Positions 27,837 to 37,339 of a stretch of DNA of 64,000 bases are shown here, piece by piece. Source of the DNA: Mucilaginibacter rubeus (GTDB lineage: Bacteria > Bacteroidota > Bacteroidia > Sphingobacteriales > Sphingobacteriaceae). Position 1 is the first letter of the stretch; every line of letters starts with the position of its first letter. Position numbers and translations under genes: made by a program. The notes under the pieces were generated by a model. It worked only from the letters and a program-made list of their open reading frames with translations. It did no database searches and was not told the DNA's origin. The stretch is from assembly GCF_014643835.1 (NCBI RefSeq), contig NZ_BMKD01000001.1, forward strand, positions 1,364,001 through 1,428,000, written 5' to 3'.

Positions 27837-30800
27837 TTAAAGTGTCATGTTAATACCGAATGTAAATGACTTTGTAGGAGGCGTATCAACGTTTAAGCTT
27901 CCGGCTGTTTCCGGGTCCAAACCATGATAAGTATTACGATACGGAGAAAAAAGAATAAATGGATTTTGCGCCGTAGCATATATTCTTAGCGACCGTGCAC
28001 TGATACGCCTGGTTATCGATTCGGGCATATTATAGCCTAAGGTCAGGCTCCTGATTTTTAAAAAGGTACCGTCAAAATAACTTAAAGTGGATGAATAAGG
28101 CGTATTGGTTGAAGCAGAATTGGGTTTAGGATAGTAATTCTGATGATTGGTTGGTGTCCAGTAATCCTCATTCAGGTTATTATAATTACCCTGGAAGGTG
28201 TTAATGAAACTTCCGCTCTGGAACATTTTGGAAGTGATTAGTCCCCCCACCCTATAAGCGGCCACTACCGTAAAATCAAATCCTTTATACCCTATGCGGT
28301 TGGTAAAACCGCCGGTATAAGTTGGCTGATCTGACCCAAGTACAATCCTGTCGGCGGCGCTGATCTTTCCATCTTTATTTACATCCTCTACCCTGATAGT
28401 GCCAATCACAGAACCTGTACCGGTGGTTGTAAGACCTAAGCTTTTAGCCTGGGCAGTATCGGCAGCTGTATTTTGCCAGATGCCAATTTTTTTATAATCA
28501 AATATGGCATTGATAGGCTGCCCCACAAACAAACCGTTTGTGATATCCTGGGTAACCCCGCTCGCTAATTTGGTTACTTTACCCCTGTTAAATGCGATGT
28601 TAAAATTGGTGCTCCAGCTAACGCTGTTCCTGCCGTTACCGGGTAAATTGATGGTGCTTATGCTTACTTCAATCCCTTTATTTTGCGTTTGGCCCACATT
28701 AGTTAAAATACTGTTTGGTATACCCGAGGTTGGCGGCAATGATAATGGTAACAGTAACGACCTGGTATACTGATGGTAGGCTTCAACCGTACCCGCAACC
28801 CGTCCCTGGAAAAGTCCGAAATCAACGCCCGCATTTAATGTAGAAGTATACTCCCATGTTAGATTTGGATTAGGAACATTGGTTGGATAAGCACCTGTAA
28901 GGTTGGTAGAACCAAAGTTATAGTTAACAGATGATAAAGCGCCCAAAGTTTGGTAAGGATTGATAGCTGTATTACCAACTGTACCATAGCTCGCTCTTAA
29001 TTTAAGGTTTGACAGTACGTTTGAGTTCATCAAAAACGGCTCCTTGGTAACATTCCATGCAAGTGCTGCCGATGGGAATACATGATATTTATTACCCGGC
29101 GCCAGGCGCGATGACCCGTCTGAACGCATGGTTAAGGTAAGCAGGTATTTATTGGCATAACCATAGTTTACCCTAGCCATGTACGAGATGATATCCCACT
29201 TAGAATATGATCCGGAGCCGCTTAAATTTGCGCCGTACTGTGGATTAAAATACTGGATACCATCCGACAGGATATTGTTGTAGCTAAATGAATTTGACTG
29301 CGACTGGCTTTCCTGTAAACTGTAAAGGCCTGTAAAATTCACATGGTGCTTTTGCGCAAATACTTTATCGTAAGTCAATATATTTTCAAGCGTATAATTA
29401 TAGCTGTAAGTACTTTGGTTATTTGCTGTTGATGCGCCACCCAGGTTATTGGTAGTAGCGCTGGCGTAGTAGTTGCCGTAAATATCAGGCCTTATTTCAG
29501 CGCCGCCGTTAAACCTGTATTTTAATCCGGGTGCAAGGGTTGCTTCGAGGTAGGCCGTTGTAAAAGTTCCGAATCTTTTTCGTGTTTCAACAGCTGCGCC
29601 AGGAACAAAATTTGCAAGCGGGTTCCATACCTGGTTAGCGCTTCCGGCTGTAAAGCCTACTAATTTACCTGTGGCATCATCATATGGAGTTGAAAGCGGG
29701 CTGGCCCTTAAAGCCTGACCAAGCGGGTTAGCATTTTCACCATTGGTGTAGCTTAGGGTATTCAGGCTGCTTAAACCAACCCTTACATATTTACCCAGTT
29801 GCTGATCAACACTCAGCTTAACAGAATAACGAACAAATGACTGACCGAAATAGATGCCTGTTTCATTATAGTACCCACCAGATATAGCATATTGGGTAAG
29901 CTCATTACCGCCTGCAACACCTAATTGATGGTCTGTTACAAAACCATTTTTATAGATCAGCTTTTGCCAGTCGGTACTACGACCACTTTTTATCGAAGCC
30001 ACCTCTTGCGGGGCAAAAGAGCCATCGGTTAAAAATGCAGGATCATCAATGCCGGTATATTTGCCGGGATTACCATTATATAGGCCCCATTTTTTGAGGT
30101 CTTCAAACTGAGGGCCGTTCATAATGTTATACTGCCCCAGCGGCTTATTGAAACCAGCATAAGCACTATAAGTTATTGCTGTACCACCCTTTTTACCACG
30201 GCGTGTAGAAACCAATAAAACACCATTTGCACCTCTTGAACCATAAATAGCAGTAGAAGAAGCATCTTTTAATACTTCTAATGAAGTTATGTCATCAGGA
30301 TTGATGTCATTCAAACTTCCGTTAAAGGGGATCCCATCAACTACGATAAGTGGTGAGTTTGAGGCATTTATAGATCTGTTTCCACGGATTAAAATAGAGG
30401 GGGACGCACCAGGGTGGCTGTTACCACCGCTTTTCTGGATATCCACACCAGCGGCCTGCCCCTGTAAAGCCTGGCCAAGGTTAGCGGCCGGAACATCACG
30501 CAACGATTGCTCACTAACTGAAACGATTGAACCTGTTACGTCGGACTTTTTCTGAACCCCATAGCCAACCACAATAACATCACTTAACGACTTCAGATCG
30601 CCCGTCATGGTTACGTTGATGCTTGTTTGATTGTTTACGGCAACCTTTTGCGTTTTGTATCCAACGGAAGAAAATATCAGCGTAGCATTGGCAGGCACCT
30701 TAATGGTATACTCACCCTTGGGGTCGGTGATCACCCCTCTTCCACCGCCTTCTATACTCACCGAAACACCCGGCAGGGCGCCATTTGAATCGGTTACTTT

Positions 30801-31232
30801 ACCTGTTACTGTAATATCGGCAGCTTCAATATTTTGCTCATTGGTTTTGTTGGTTAGTACACTTGGTTTGGCGGAAGCTGATTTATCGTAAATTACAATT
30901 CCGGTATTTATCTCTTTAAATGACAAACGGGTTTTAGCGAATAAATAATTCAGGATTTTACCCAACGCTTCATCTTTGAATTTACGCGGTGCAATTTTGT
31001 AACCGCTTAGTTCAACCGGGTTATAAGAAAATTTAATATTGGTTTGCTTTTCGAGCTTATCAATTGAGCTTTGTAACGTTTCATTACCAAATACGATTTT
31101 CACGGGGGAATCCGAGATCTGGCTCGTTGCATGTTTGGCAAGCAAAACATGGCAAAATACCAGTGAGCTGACCATAACAATCGTCGATACCTTCATGAAA
31201 AAATTAAAAAATTTAGTTGATTTTTTTTTCAT
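27837..31232 (-). CDS. SusC/RagA-family TonB-dependent oligosaccharide transporter with STN domain (pair 1)
   Basis: 1131 residues. Signal region (1-37), STN domain (about 38-115, IVFGNETLQSSIDKLEKQTNIKFSYN), carboxypeptidase-regulatory-like domain (about 140-212, VTGKVTDSNGALPGVSVSIEGGGRG), TonB-box-like DVIVVGYGVQKKSDVTGS, plug (about 225-345) and a 22-stranded barrel. The STN domain is the part that contacts FecR, so substrate binding can be signalled to the ECF sigma factor at 32413. ATG at 31232 is chosen; an internal ATG at 31196 is possible. Energy comes from an inner-membrane TonB complex not encoded here. The gap to FecR1 contains an antisense-oriented hairpin (31316-31357). Confidence 0.95.
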   Translation of the reverse strand: MKKKSTKFFNFFMKVSTIVMVSSLVFCHVLLAKHATSQISDSPVKIVFGNETLQSSIDKLEKQTNIKFSYNPVELSGYKIAPRKFKDEALGKILNYLFAKTRLSFKEINTGIVIYDKSASAKPSVLTNKTNEQNIEAADITVTGKVTDSNGALPGVSVSIEGGGRGVITDPKGEYTIKVPANATLIFSSVGYKTQKVAVNNQTSINVTMTGDLKSLSDVIVVGYGVQKKSDVTGSIVSVSEQSLRDVPAANLGQALQGQAAGVDIQKSGGNSHPGASPSILIRGNRSINASNSPLIVVDGIPFNGSLNDINPDDITSLEVLKDASSTAIYGSRGANGVLLVSTRRGKKGGTAITYSAYAGFNKPLGQYNIMNGPQFEDLKKWGLYNGNPGKYTGIDDPAFLTDGSFAPQEVASIKSGRSTDWQKLIYKNGFVTDHQLGVAGGNELTQYAISGGYYNETGIYFGQSFVRYSVKLSVDQQLGKYVRVGLSSLNTLSYTNGENANPLGQALRASPLSTPYDDATGKLVGFTAGSANQVWNPLANFVPGAAVETRKRFGTFTTAYLEATLAPGLKYRFNGGAEIRPDIYGNYYASATTNNLGGASTANNQSTYSYNYTLENILTYDKVFAQKHHVNFTGLYSLQESQSQSNSFSYNNILSDGIQYFNPQYGANLSGSGSYSKWDIISYMARVNYGYANKYLLTLTMRSDGSSRLAPGNKYHVFPSAALAWNVTKEPFLMNSNVLSNLKLRASYGTVGNTAINPYQTLGALSSVNYNFGSTNLTGAYPTNVPNPNLTWEYTSTLNAGVDFGLFQGRVAGTVEAYHQYTRSLLLPLSLPPTSGIPNSILTNVGQTQNKGIEVSISTINLPGNGRNSVSWSTNFNIAFNRGKVTKLASGVTQDITNGLFVGQPINAIFDYKKIGIWQNTAADTAQAKSLGLTTTGTGSVIGTIRVEDVNKDGKISAADRIVLGSDQPTYTGGFTNRIGYKGFDFTVVAAYRVGGLITSKMFQSGSFINTFQGNYNNLNEDYWTPTNHQNYYPKPNSASTNTPYSSTLSYFDGTFLKIRSLTLGYNMPESITRRISARSLRIYATAQNPFILFSPYRNTYHGLDPETAGSLNVDTPPTKSFTFGINMTL

Positions 31233-31315
31233 CTTTACGAGGTTTTTATTCTAAAAAACTATATGAATTATTGGATTAGCTTGGAACCTGCCAATAATTT
31301 ATATCTGCACTCTCT

Positions 31316-31357
31316 GCCAATGCCCCTGCAGCCCGGCTTCGGGGGTACTGGCTTTTT
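31316..31357 (+). terminator. Plus-strand hairpin with T tract in the FecR1-SusC1 gap (antisense RNA terminator?)
   Basis: GCCAATGCCCC (31316-31326) can pair with GGGGTACTGGC (31342-31352) with one mismatch and a G-U pair, and TTTTT follows at 31353-31357. The T tract lies only on the plus-strand side; on the minus strand the hairpin is followed by AGAGAG, so it does not terminate the fecR-susC transcript. It would terminate an RNA transcribed antisense to the SusC1 leader. A similar structure occupies the same place before SusC2. Confidence 0.5.
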
Positions 31358-31361
31358 GGGT

Positions 31362-32249
31362 TTAACTGTTTTCGTTTTTTGCCAGATAAACCTCCTTTCC
31401 TTTCAAAACATAATCTAAATGGTGGATGGTTTTAATGATGTCAAGAACATAGGATAGTGTATTATTATTTGAAAAATGAATAGTTGTTATCAAATGATCA
31501 TTCTCTTTATGACTATAGTTAATGTGAACACCATAAGTGTTTTCCAGCCGCATTACCAGTTCATTAAATGAAACACCGTACAAATTGACCTCGCTTGATT
31601 TCCAGGCTGCTACCTTTTCGGCATCAATTGTCCTGATTTGGTGGGTGGCCTTTTCCTGGTTGTAAACCATTTCTTTATCTGGTGTAAGTAAACCAAAGCT
31701 TTCAGTTTTGTTACCGACAGCAACAAGCCCCCTGGTAACTGTTAGCCTTATGTCACTGATGTTTTTGTAAAACTTTATATTGAATGCAGTACCTAATACC
31801 TGGACGTGCAAGTGGCCATAATGAACAATAAAAGGTGAAGTGCTATCGTGCTTTACATCAAAGTAAGCTTCGCCGTTAATAAGCTGTACCTCTCTCGTTT
31901 TTCCAAAGCGTTCGGGGAATTTTATGGTTGAACCCGAGTTTAACCATACGGTTGATCCATCGGGAAGGGTTATTGTTTTGAGATTGCCTTTTTTTGCGGT
32001 TACGGCCATCATAGCTGCTTTATCTTTAACCGATAATTTAAAGTAAAAAAGCACTGAACTACACATCAAAACCAATGAGGCGGCAATGGCATATTTGGCG
32101 GCCGATGTTTTTATAAAATGCCATTTCCCATAAATTTCTTTATGGATGTTATGAAGCATTTCCTTCTCTATAGCCCGCATAGTTTTTTCGTCCTGAAGAT
32201 GATCATCTCCGGGCCCAAAACCTGGACCGGGCTTGCGCCATTTTATCAT
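31362..32249 (-). CDS. FecR-family anti-sigma factor (set 1)
   Basis: 295 residues. A short cytoplasmic N-terminus (1-50), one membrane span (about 52-70, YAIAASLVLMCSSVLFYF), periplasmic FecR domain (about 85-185, KTITLPDGSTVWLNSGSTIKFPE and GEAYFDVKHD) and a C-terminal DUF4974 domain (about 220-290, EVNLYGVSFNELVMRLENTYGVHINY) that resembles a secretin/STN fold. It should hold the ECF sigma factor at 32413 inactive until SusC1 signals. The N-terminal anti-sigma domain is shorter than usual and begins with an odd Gly/Pro-rich GPGFGPGDD segment. A 163-bp gap separates it from the sigma gene; this gap contains the TGGTACCA element at 32303-32340. Confidence 0.9.
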   Translation of the reverse strand: MIKWRKPGPGFGPGDDHLQDEKTMRAIEKEMLHNIHKEIYGKWHFIKTSAAKYAIAASLVLMCSSVLFYFKLSVKDKAAMMAVTAKKGNLKTITLPDGSTVWLNSGSTIKFPERFGKTREVQLINGEAYFDVKHDSTSPFIVHYGHLHVQVLGTAFNIKFYKNISDIRLTVTRGLVAVGNKTESFGLLTPDKEMVYNQEKATHQIRTIDAEKVAAWKSSEVNLYGVSFNELVMRLENTYGVHINYSHKENDHLITTIHFSNNNTLSYVLDIIKTIHHLDYVLKGKEVYLAKNENS

Positions 32250-32302
32250 TATGAATGTTTTTTAAGTTTATCTCAACCGCTTATAGCAGTCTTTTTGGCT
32301 TT

Positions 32303-32340
32303 GTACTATATATACAAGGTCAGTTGGTTTTGGTACCAGA
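32303..32340 (-). promoter_or_regulatory. TGGTACCA-centred element upstream of FecR1 (shared with GH29)
   Basis: Read on the minus strand: TCTGGTACCAAA, 11 bases, then TTGTAT followed by ATATAGTA. The same order and the same 11-base spacing occur at 47924-47887, about 127 bp before the GH29 start. TGGTACCA is a perfect palindrome. The element ends about 54 bp before the FecR1 ATG and lies between the sigma1 and FecR1 genes, suggesting an internal promoter or operator. Confidence 0.5.
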
Positions 32341-32412
32341 TGTATTTTGCATTTTTTATTAAATGCTGCTATTCATGATCAATAGAAAACAACCATGTTA
32401 TTAAAGGACATT

Positions 32413-32949
32413 TCAAAAGATCCCCAGCTTTGTCCGTAATATTTTTAATGCGTTGGAGAGTTGATTCTTGACCGTACGAGGGGTAATATTAAGGGTTTCC
32501 GAAATTTCATTGACGGATAAGTTTTGCTGCCGCGATAAAATAAAAACCTCCTGCATTTTTTTGGGCAATTCCCTGATCCCTCCTTCAATCGTTGCTGAAA
32601 GTTCTTTTGCTATTAAGCTATCCTCGTGGTTATATTGATCTGTATCTTCCAGGTACAGCAAGCTATCCATGCCTCTTTTTCTGACCGAATCCTTTTTATG
32701 AAAATTGATGATGCTGTTTCTTAAACTTCTGAAAAGATAAGAGGCATTATACCTTTCTGGCTGCAGGCTATACCTGCAATTCCATAAACTAATAAAAACA
32801 GTTTGCACAAGGTCTTTTGCATCGTCCGATGAACCCGTTGAACGATAAGCACTATGATACAAAGCCCTCCAATTACGTTTATAAAACTCATCAAAGGCAT
32901 TTATATCTCCGGCCTTAATTAACATGATTAATTCAATTTCTGAAAGCAT
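32413..32949 (-). CDS. ECF sigma-70 factor (set 1)
   Basis: 178 residues. Region 2 (AFDEFYKRNWRALYHSAYRSTGSSDDAKDLVQTVFISLW) and region 4 (LPKKMQEVFILSRQQNLSVNEISETLNITPRTVKNQLSNALKILR) are clear, with no region 3, as in ECF factors of the Bacteroidota sigma/FecR group. It should direct RNA polymerase to its PUL promoter, likely ahead of SusC1, when released by FecR1. The gene is followed by FecR1 and then SusC1/SusD1, the canonical order. Upstream, 91 bp away, is the GATase-like gene of the preceding module, so read-through from the SusC2 operon is possible. Confidence 0.93.
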   Translation of the reverse strand: MLSEIELIMLIKAGDINAFDEFYKRNWRALYHSAYRSTGSSDDAKDLVQTVFISLWNCRYSLQPERYNASYLFRSLRNSIINFHKKDSVRKRGMDSLLYLEDTDQYNHEDSLIAKELSATIEGGIRELPKKMQEVFILSRQQNLSVNEISETLNITPRTVKNQLSNALKILRTKLGIF

Positions 32950-33040
32950 TACTTAAAACTCAAAGTGACTTAAATTATTGATGTGTATAATCGGTTTAGG
33001 ATTATAAAACCGGAATTCAATCCGGATAAACTGGTTTCCT

Positions 33041-33844
33041 TTATTTCTTTGCCGGTATTTGATTTATCAGCCATTTGCTCAGATCATCGGCCGCTTTATC
33101 GTTATCAAAATCCATGGCTGCGGGTAGCCGTCCGTTGGTATATTCGTTATACAGCCAGGGATCGCCGACAGCAATTACTGTACCTGCCCCGTATTTGGCC
33201 ATACCTATAATTACACGGGAGCTATCAGTTAATAATGGCGCCGCCGGGGGCGATAATTTTAGTGTGGAAATATCTTTGAGATAAATTTTTTTTGCCGTTT
33301 TAAATAAGGGATCATTTGCCGGAATTGTGATAGCGCCCATTTCAAACTGAGTACCAATAACGTGCTTGTACAAATCATCATTAAAGTGAATTCCAAATTT
33401 TTCGGCCAGCTTGTTGAGGTGTGGCAATTCGGCGTTTGCACTGTCATTCGCCATTAATACCAGTATCCCACCGCGTTTAACCCAGTCGGTAATAGCTTTA
33501 ATATGCCTGGCTTCAATATAATTAGGGTTAGCCGTTTCCTTTTTTGTATCAGGGTCAACTATTATATAAATATCTGTCCCAGTCAAATTTTGAGCGTCCG
33601 GTTCACTTTCAAGGCTCTTAAGAAGGGCTCCATTCTTTTTAAAAACATATCCCCAAATAGAGTAACCGCTGCTCCTCTGATCCTCCCAGGTATAATGATA
33701 CCGTTCTAAAGTACCTGCGGAATTCTTACGGTATTCATTATTAAAAAAATAGTCTAAAGTAACGGTCTTAGTCTGCGCCATTATAGTAGGCCTTCCCAGT
33801 AAATTAAATACCAGTAGTATAATGTATCCTTTAATCCTTCTCAT
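33041..33844 (-). CDS. Secreted DUF4350/GATase-like protein
   Basis: 267 residues with a signal peptide (1-23). The rest resembles a class I glutamine-amidotransferase-like (GldG/DUF4350) fold: TVTLDYFFNNEYRKNSAG, the aspartate-rich TDIYIIVDPDTKKETAN, AITDWVKRGGILVLMANDSANAEL and a late GAGTVIAVGDPWLYNEYTNGR. In Bacteroidota, similar domains are often fused to or encoded beside GH105-type unsaturated-uronate hydrolases, so I infer a helper role in pectic sugar processing. No classical catalytic Cys-His-Glu triad is apparent; the central Cys nucleophile is missing. Located between GH97 (31 bp) and sigma1, so probably the last gene of the SusC2 operon. The exact function is unknown. Confidence 0.6.
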   Translation of the reverse strand: MRRIKGYIILLVFNLLGRPTIMAQTKTVTLDYFFNNEYRKNSAGTLERYHYTWEDQRSSGYSIWGYVFKKNGALLKSLESEPDAQNLTGTDIYIIVDPDTKKETANPNYIEARHIKAITDWVKRGGILVLMANDSANAELPHLNKLAEKFGIHFNDDLYKHVIGTQFEMGAITIPANDPLFKTAKKIYLKDISTLKLSPPAAPLLTDSSRVIIGMAKYGAGTVIAVGDPWLYNEYTNGRLPAAMDFDNDKAADDLSKWLINQIPAKK

Positions 33845-33875
33845 ATAATTTTGTATCGGCTTTTATTGAATGCTA

Positions 33876-35771
33876 TTATTTGTTAAACCTCGCCACATAT
33901 CCGCCGCCCACACCTAAACTTAATGACAGTACATCGGTTGGCTTTGCAACGGAGCGCTCTATTTTCAATGTTGCAGAACTCTCCGGATTATCATGAATAT
34001 CGGTGCATTTAGCAGGCGAGCTGAGGAAGCTAAGCGGTATTTTTATGTTTCTGGGCTGAGTTCCGTTCATGACGGCCAAAAACCAGGTATTGCCTTTTCG
34101 CCGGGCAAAAACTGCCAGCTCACCAATGGCCGATGACGGCAACACAATCGTTTCGTCCCATGTCGAAGGGATACTTTTGATAATGTCAGCGCCGGGATTT
34201 GCCAGCAGATTTTTAGGATTGGCAGCATAGGTTAATAGAGGTGCACTTAAAATAACCGCGCTGGCTATCTGATTAGTCCAGGTAGTATTTTTACGGCGGT
34301 CGCCAAAATGTACCGGTGTATATTCTGCCGGGCCTGCTAAAAAACGGGTAAATGGCAGCGTTGTGCTGTGTGTTGCCCTGTCTTCCAGCTTGCTTGATTC
34401 CATACCTTTAACAGCTTCCCGGGTAAGCTCATTGGGCCAGGTACGCGATTGCCCGGTAGGCTTATTTGATCCGTGAAAGTCGACCAGTAAATGCAGCTGT
34501 GCAGTCTCTGTTAAAATTGCCTGATATAAATCAACTGTCTCTTTTGCTTCATTATCAAAAAAGTCAATCTTTAAACCCGCTATTCCCAGATCATGGCAAC
34601 GCTTAAAACGCGCGTGCCTGATGCTTGAATCGCGCAAATCCTTAGAGTGCATCCAAACCCAGATACTCACCCCCTTTTGCTGCGAATAATTAACCAGGTC
34701 CCTGATCTCGTCGTCACTCCATTTTTCCCAAAACCCTTCCAGTATATTGTGCTCAAAACCTAACCCGGCTGCCAGACTCGAATACTCTTTCATGCCGGCC
34801 ACCGATTTGTCGGCAGCGCCATCCAAATATTGCCATACTGCCCGTCCCGGCTTTACCCACGAAGTATTGACTCCTTCAGGAAAATATTTTTTATCGGGCG
34901 GAGGGCATAAATCGTGTACGGCATCACAATTAACCATTGCATTTAGATCCGCACCGATCATGATCACACGCCAGGGTGTGGTGATGGTTCCGCTAATTGC
35001 CGCAGGCTTTAAAACCCTATCAATATCTTCTTTACTATATCTTAGCTCATAAGGATGAGATATGGGATGATGATGAGCTAATTGCAATATCAATTGACTT
35101 TGCCCATTAGCCAGCAAGGCCATCCCGGAGTAGTTTTTAAGGTCGGCCTCGGTAATAGAAGCATATCCTGCGTTATCGGGTAACTTAATTGTGGCAGGCG
35201 GAGCTATCCATTGACCATTTTTTACAGAGTCAATTAGTTTATGGGTATGCACGCCTTCATAATGCCCGTTAAGGTCATGATACCAAATGGTGCTGCCGGC
35301 GGGAATATTAAACGCGGTGGCTTCATCTGGTACGTGGATAACACCTTTATCTCCGGGTATTGTAAAGCTAAAAGCAGCCGCGTCGTTAAATACCCTTACA
35401 TCAAGTACAAAAGCGGTTTCGCCATGTAATAACTTAATTTTTGCACCGTTAAAATGATTAACAGCTTTTGAATGCACGCCATACCATGGATAGGTTTCAT
35501 TTATGCTGTAAGTTGTGCTTCCTGTAATAGTGGCCCGGTTGGTTAATGCCGTTTGATCAATACTGACCGACATGGCTGATGTATTGACAACCGGCTGGCT
35601 CTTATAAGTGACTGCATAAAATATGGTTCCCTGTTTGTTGAATACTTCCATTCGGACCTGCTTATCCGGGCTGTAAATAACTACATTAACGGCAGCAAAC
35701 AAGCGTGATGAACAAGCCATCAAAGAGAGCGCTATACTTATAGCCACTCTCATTTTTTTAATAATTTTCAT
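33876..35771 (-). CDS. Secreted GH97 glycoside hydrolase, probable retaining alpha-galactosidase
   Basis: 631 residues. The N-terminal signal could be a lipoprotein signal (SLMACSS) or an ordinary one. N-terminal beta-supersandwich (about 30-280, VVIYSPDKQVRMEVF, YPWYGVHSKAVNHFNGAKI), catalytic TIM barrel (about 290-560) and C-terminal beta domain. The Asp in GIAGLKIDFFDNE (about 403) is in the place of the nucleophile of retaining GH97 alpha-galactosidases. The inverting alpha-glucosidases of the family (SusB type) use glutamates instead. I therefore favour alpha-galactosidase over alpha-glucosidase. It is 14 bp downstream of SusD2, so it should act on the same glycan that this pair imports, together with the GH36 enzyme at 43280. 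Confidence 0.88.
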   Translation of the reverse strand: MKIIKKMRVAISIALSLMACSSRLFAAVNVVIYSPDKQVRMEVFNKQGTIFYAVTYKSQPVVNTSAMSVSIDQTALTNRATITGSTTYSINETYPWYGVHSKAVNHFNGAKIKLLHGETAFVLDVRVFNDAAAFSFTIPGDKGVIHVPDEATAFNIPAGSTIWYHDLNGHYEGVHTHKLIDSVKNGQWIAPPATIKLPDNAGYASITEADLKNYSGMALLANGQSQLILQLAHHHPISHPYELRYSKEDIDRVLKPAAISGTITTPWRVIMIGADLNAMVNCDAVHDLCPPPDKKYFPEGVNTSWVKPGRAVWQYLDGAADKSVAGMKEYSSLAAGLGFEHNILEGFWEKWSDDEIRDLVNYSQQKGVSIWVWMHSKDLRDSSIRHARFKRCHDLGIAGLKIDFFDNEAKETVDLYQAILTETAQLHLLVDFHGSNKPTGQSRTWPNELTREAVKGMESSKLEDRATHSTTLPFTRFLAGPAEYTPVHFGDRRKNTTWTNQIASAVILSAPLLTYAANPKNLLANPGADIIKSIPSTWDETIVLPSSAIGELAVFARRKGNTWFLAVMNGTQPRNIKIPLSFLSSPAKCTDIHDNPESSATLKIERSVAKPTDVLSLSLGVGGGYVARFNK

Positions 35772-35785
35772 CGTTTACAGCTTGA

Positions 35786-37318
35786 TTAATAGCCCGGTGT
35801 TTGTTTAAATGCGGTGTTGCCCACTGCTTTGGCAATATCAATTTCTGTTTGCGGAACCGGCCAGATAGTATCCTTCAGCGGAAACGTTCGCTGTGTTGCG
35901 TTCGGGTCTTTGATGGTTGGTATAATTACCCTATCCAAAGCCCATCTTTTTAAATCAAAATATCGTTGTCCTTCAAGTGCCAGCTCAATCCGCCTTTCAT
36001 GGCGGATCCTTATGCGCATATCATCCTGCAAAAGTCCGGCGGGTATTGGCGGCATATTTACTCCAGGGCGGGTACGAACTGCGTTAATTGCAGCATACAC
36101 ACTGGCATCAGGGCCGGAAACCTCGTTCTGTGCCTCGGCATACATCAGCAAAACATCTGCATAGCGTAAATAAACCCAGTCCTGATCGCTTTGTGTGCCT
36201 ATAACTGTTGCACGGGTGGAATCAACTCCCTTTTTGTTAAGGAAACCGGCAGAAGCGCCAATAGCCGCCGGGACAAAAGGGATCCCTCCTTTATACAACA
36301 CGCCGGGCGTTAATATTGTAGCCAATAACCTTGGATCGCGGTTAGCATATGGTGTTGCGGAATTATATAAAGGCGATGTACTGATTGGTTGCCCGTCGGT
36401 ACATTCATAATCATTAACCAGGTAACTTAAAGGCTGGAAACTTGAGCTGTAGGTATATAAATAATCTGCCGGGCTAAAAGCCGTGGGAACCTGGTAACGC
36501 CCCGAGAACATGATCTCGGGGTTGCCGTTTTGTCCCGGTTTTAAAAATAAATTCCTGTACCCGCCGGTATAAATACGAAACTTGCCGTCGGTTATAATGG
36601 TATTAGCGGTAGCAGCAGCCTGCTGGTACTGATGCCTGGCCAGGTATACTTTTACCATATAGCCCATAGCAGTGCCCTTAACGACATGGCCGGAATAAGC
36701 AGTATTGGGTAAATTATTTGCGGCAAAGGTAAGGTCGTTTAAAATGGTATCAATCACCACAGATTTTGGTGCCCTTCCCATCTGGGTATTCGCCGGATCT
36801 ATGGTGATCTGATGAAGCGATAAAACAACATCGCCATACAATTGGGTAAGCGTAAAATACCAGTACGCCCTTACAAATCTTACCTCGGCCAAATATTGGT
36901 TTAAAGTTGCAGATGGCAGATTGATTTTACGCACGTTATCTAAAAAAGTATTACATGCCTGGATAGCCCTGTAGGCAGTTGAATATGCGTCTGTTTGCAG
37001 GCCGCCAACAGTCGGCGTTATGGCTCCCTGCGCTATATTTGAATAGGCACTGCTGTACGCGTTATCACTAAGGCTATCCCAATAAGGCGTACCAGCGCCA
37101 AAGCCCTGCCCGGTATTTCCGGACGCGGTATAGTTAAAACCCTGGATAAAAAAGCTATAGATCCCCGCTAAAGCAAGGTCGGCATCATTTTGTGTTTTCC
37201 AGTAAACGGAGCTGGCAATATCTGCCGGAGGGTTCTGATTTAAAAGGTCTTTTTTACAGCTACTCACCATTAAAACGGCTGTCAAAAAAAGCATCAAATA
37301 TTTTATCGTTGTTTTCAT
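35786..37318 (-). CDS. SusD/RagB-family outer-membrane glycan-binding lipoprotein (pair 2)
   Basis: 510 residues. Lipoprotein signal with lipobox VSSC, then the SusD-like N-terminal domain (LLNQNPPADIASSVYWKTQNDADLALAGIYSF) and TPR-type core (VRFVRAYWYFTLTQLYGDVVL) with C-terminal RagB/SusD domain (LRYADVLLMYAEAQNEVSG, RIRHERRIELALEGQRYFDLKRW). It ends with TPGY. It follows SusC2 by 21 bp. Paralogous to SusD1 but clearly different in sequence and 59 residues shorter, so it probably binds another fragment or side chain of the same polymer. Confidence 0.95.
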   Translation of the reverse strand: MKTTIKYLMLFLTAVLMVSSCKKDLLNQNPPADIASSVYWKTQNDADLALAGIYSFFIQGFNYTASGNTGQGFGAGTPYWDSLSDNAYSSAYSNIAQGAITPTVGGLQTDAYSTAYRAIQACNTFLDNVRKINLPSATLNQYLAEVRFVRAYWYFTLTQLYGDVVLSLHQITIDPANTQMGRAPKSVVIDTILNDLTFAANNLPNTAYSGHVVKGTAMGYMVKVYLARHQYQQAAATANTIITDGKFRIYTGGYRNLFLKPGQNGNPEIMFSGRYQVPTAFSPADYLYTYSSSFQPLSYLVNDYECTDGQPISTSPLYNSATPYANRDPRLLATILTPGVLYKGGIPFVPAAIGASAGFLNKKGVDSTRATVIGTQSDQDWVYLRYADVLLMYAEAQNEVSGPDASVYAAINAVRTRPGVNMPPIPAGLLQDDMRIRIRHERRIELALEGQRYFDLKRWALDRVIIPTIKDPNATQRTFPLKDTIWPVPQTEIDIAKAVGNTAFKQTPGY

Positions 37319-37339
37319 GATCGTTTCAAATAATAAATG

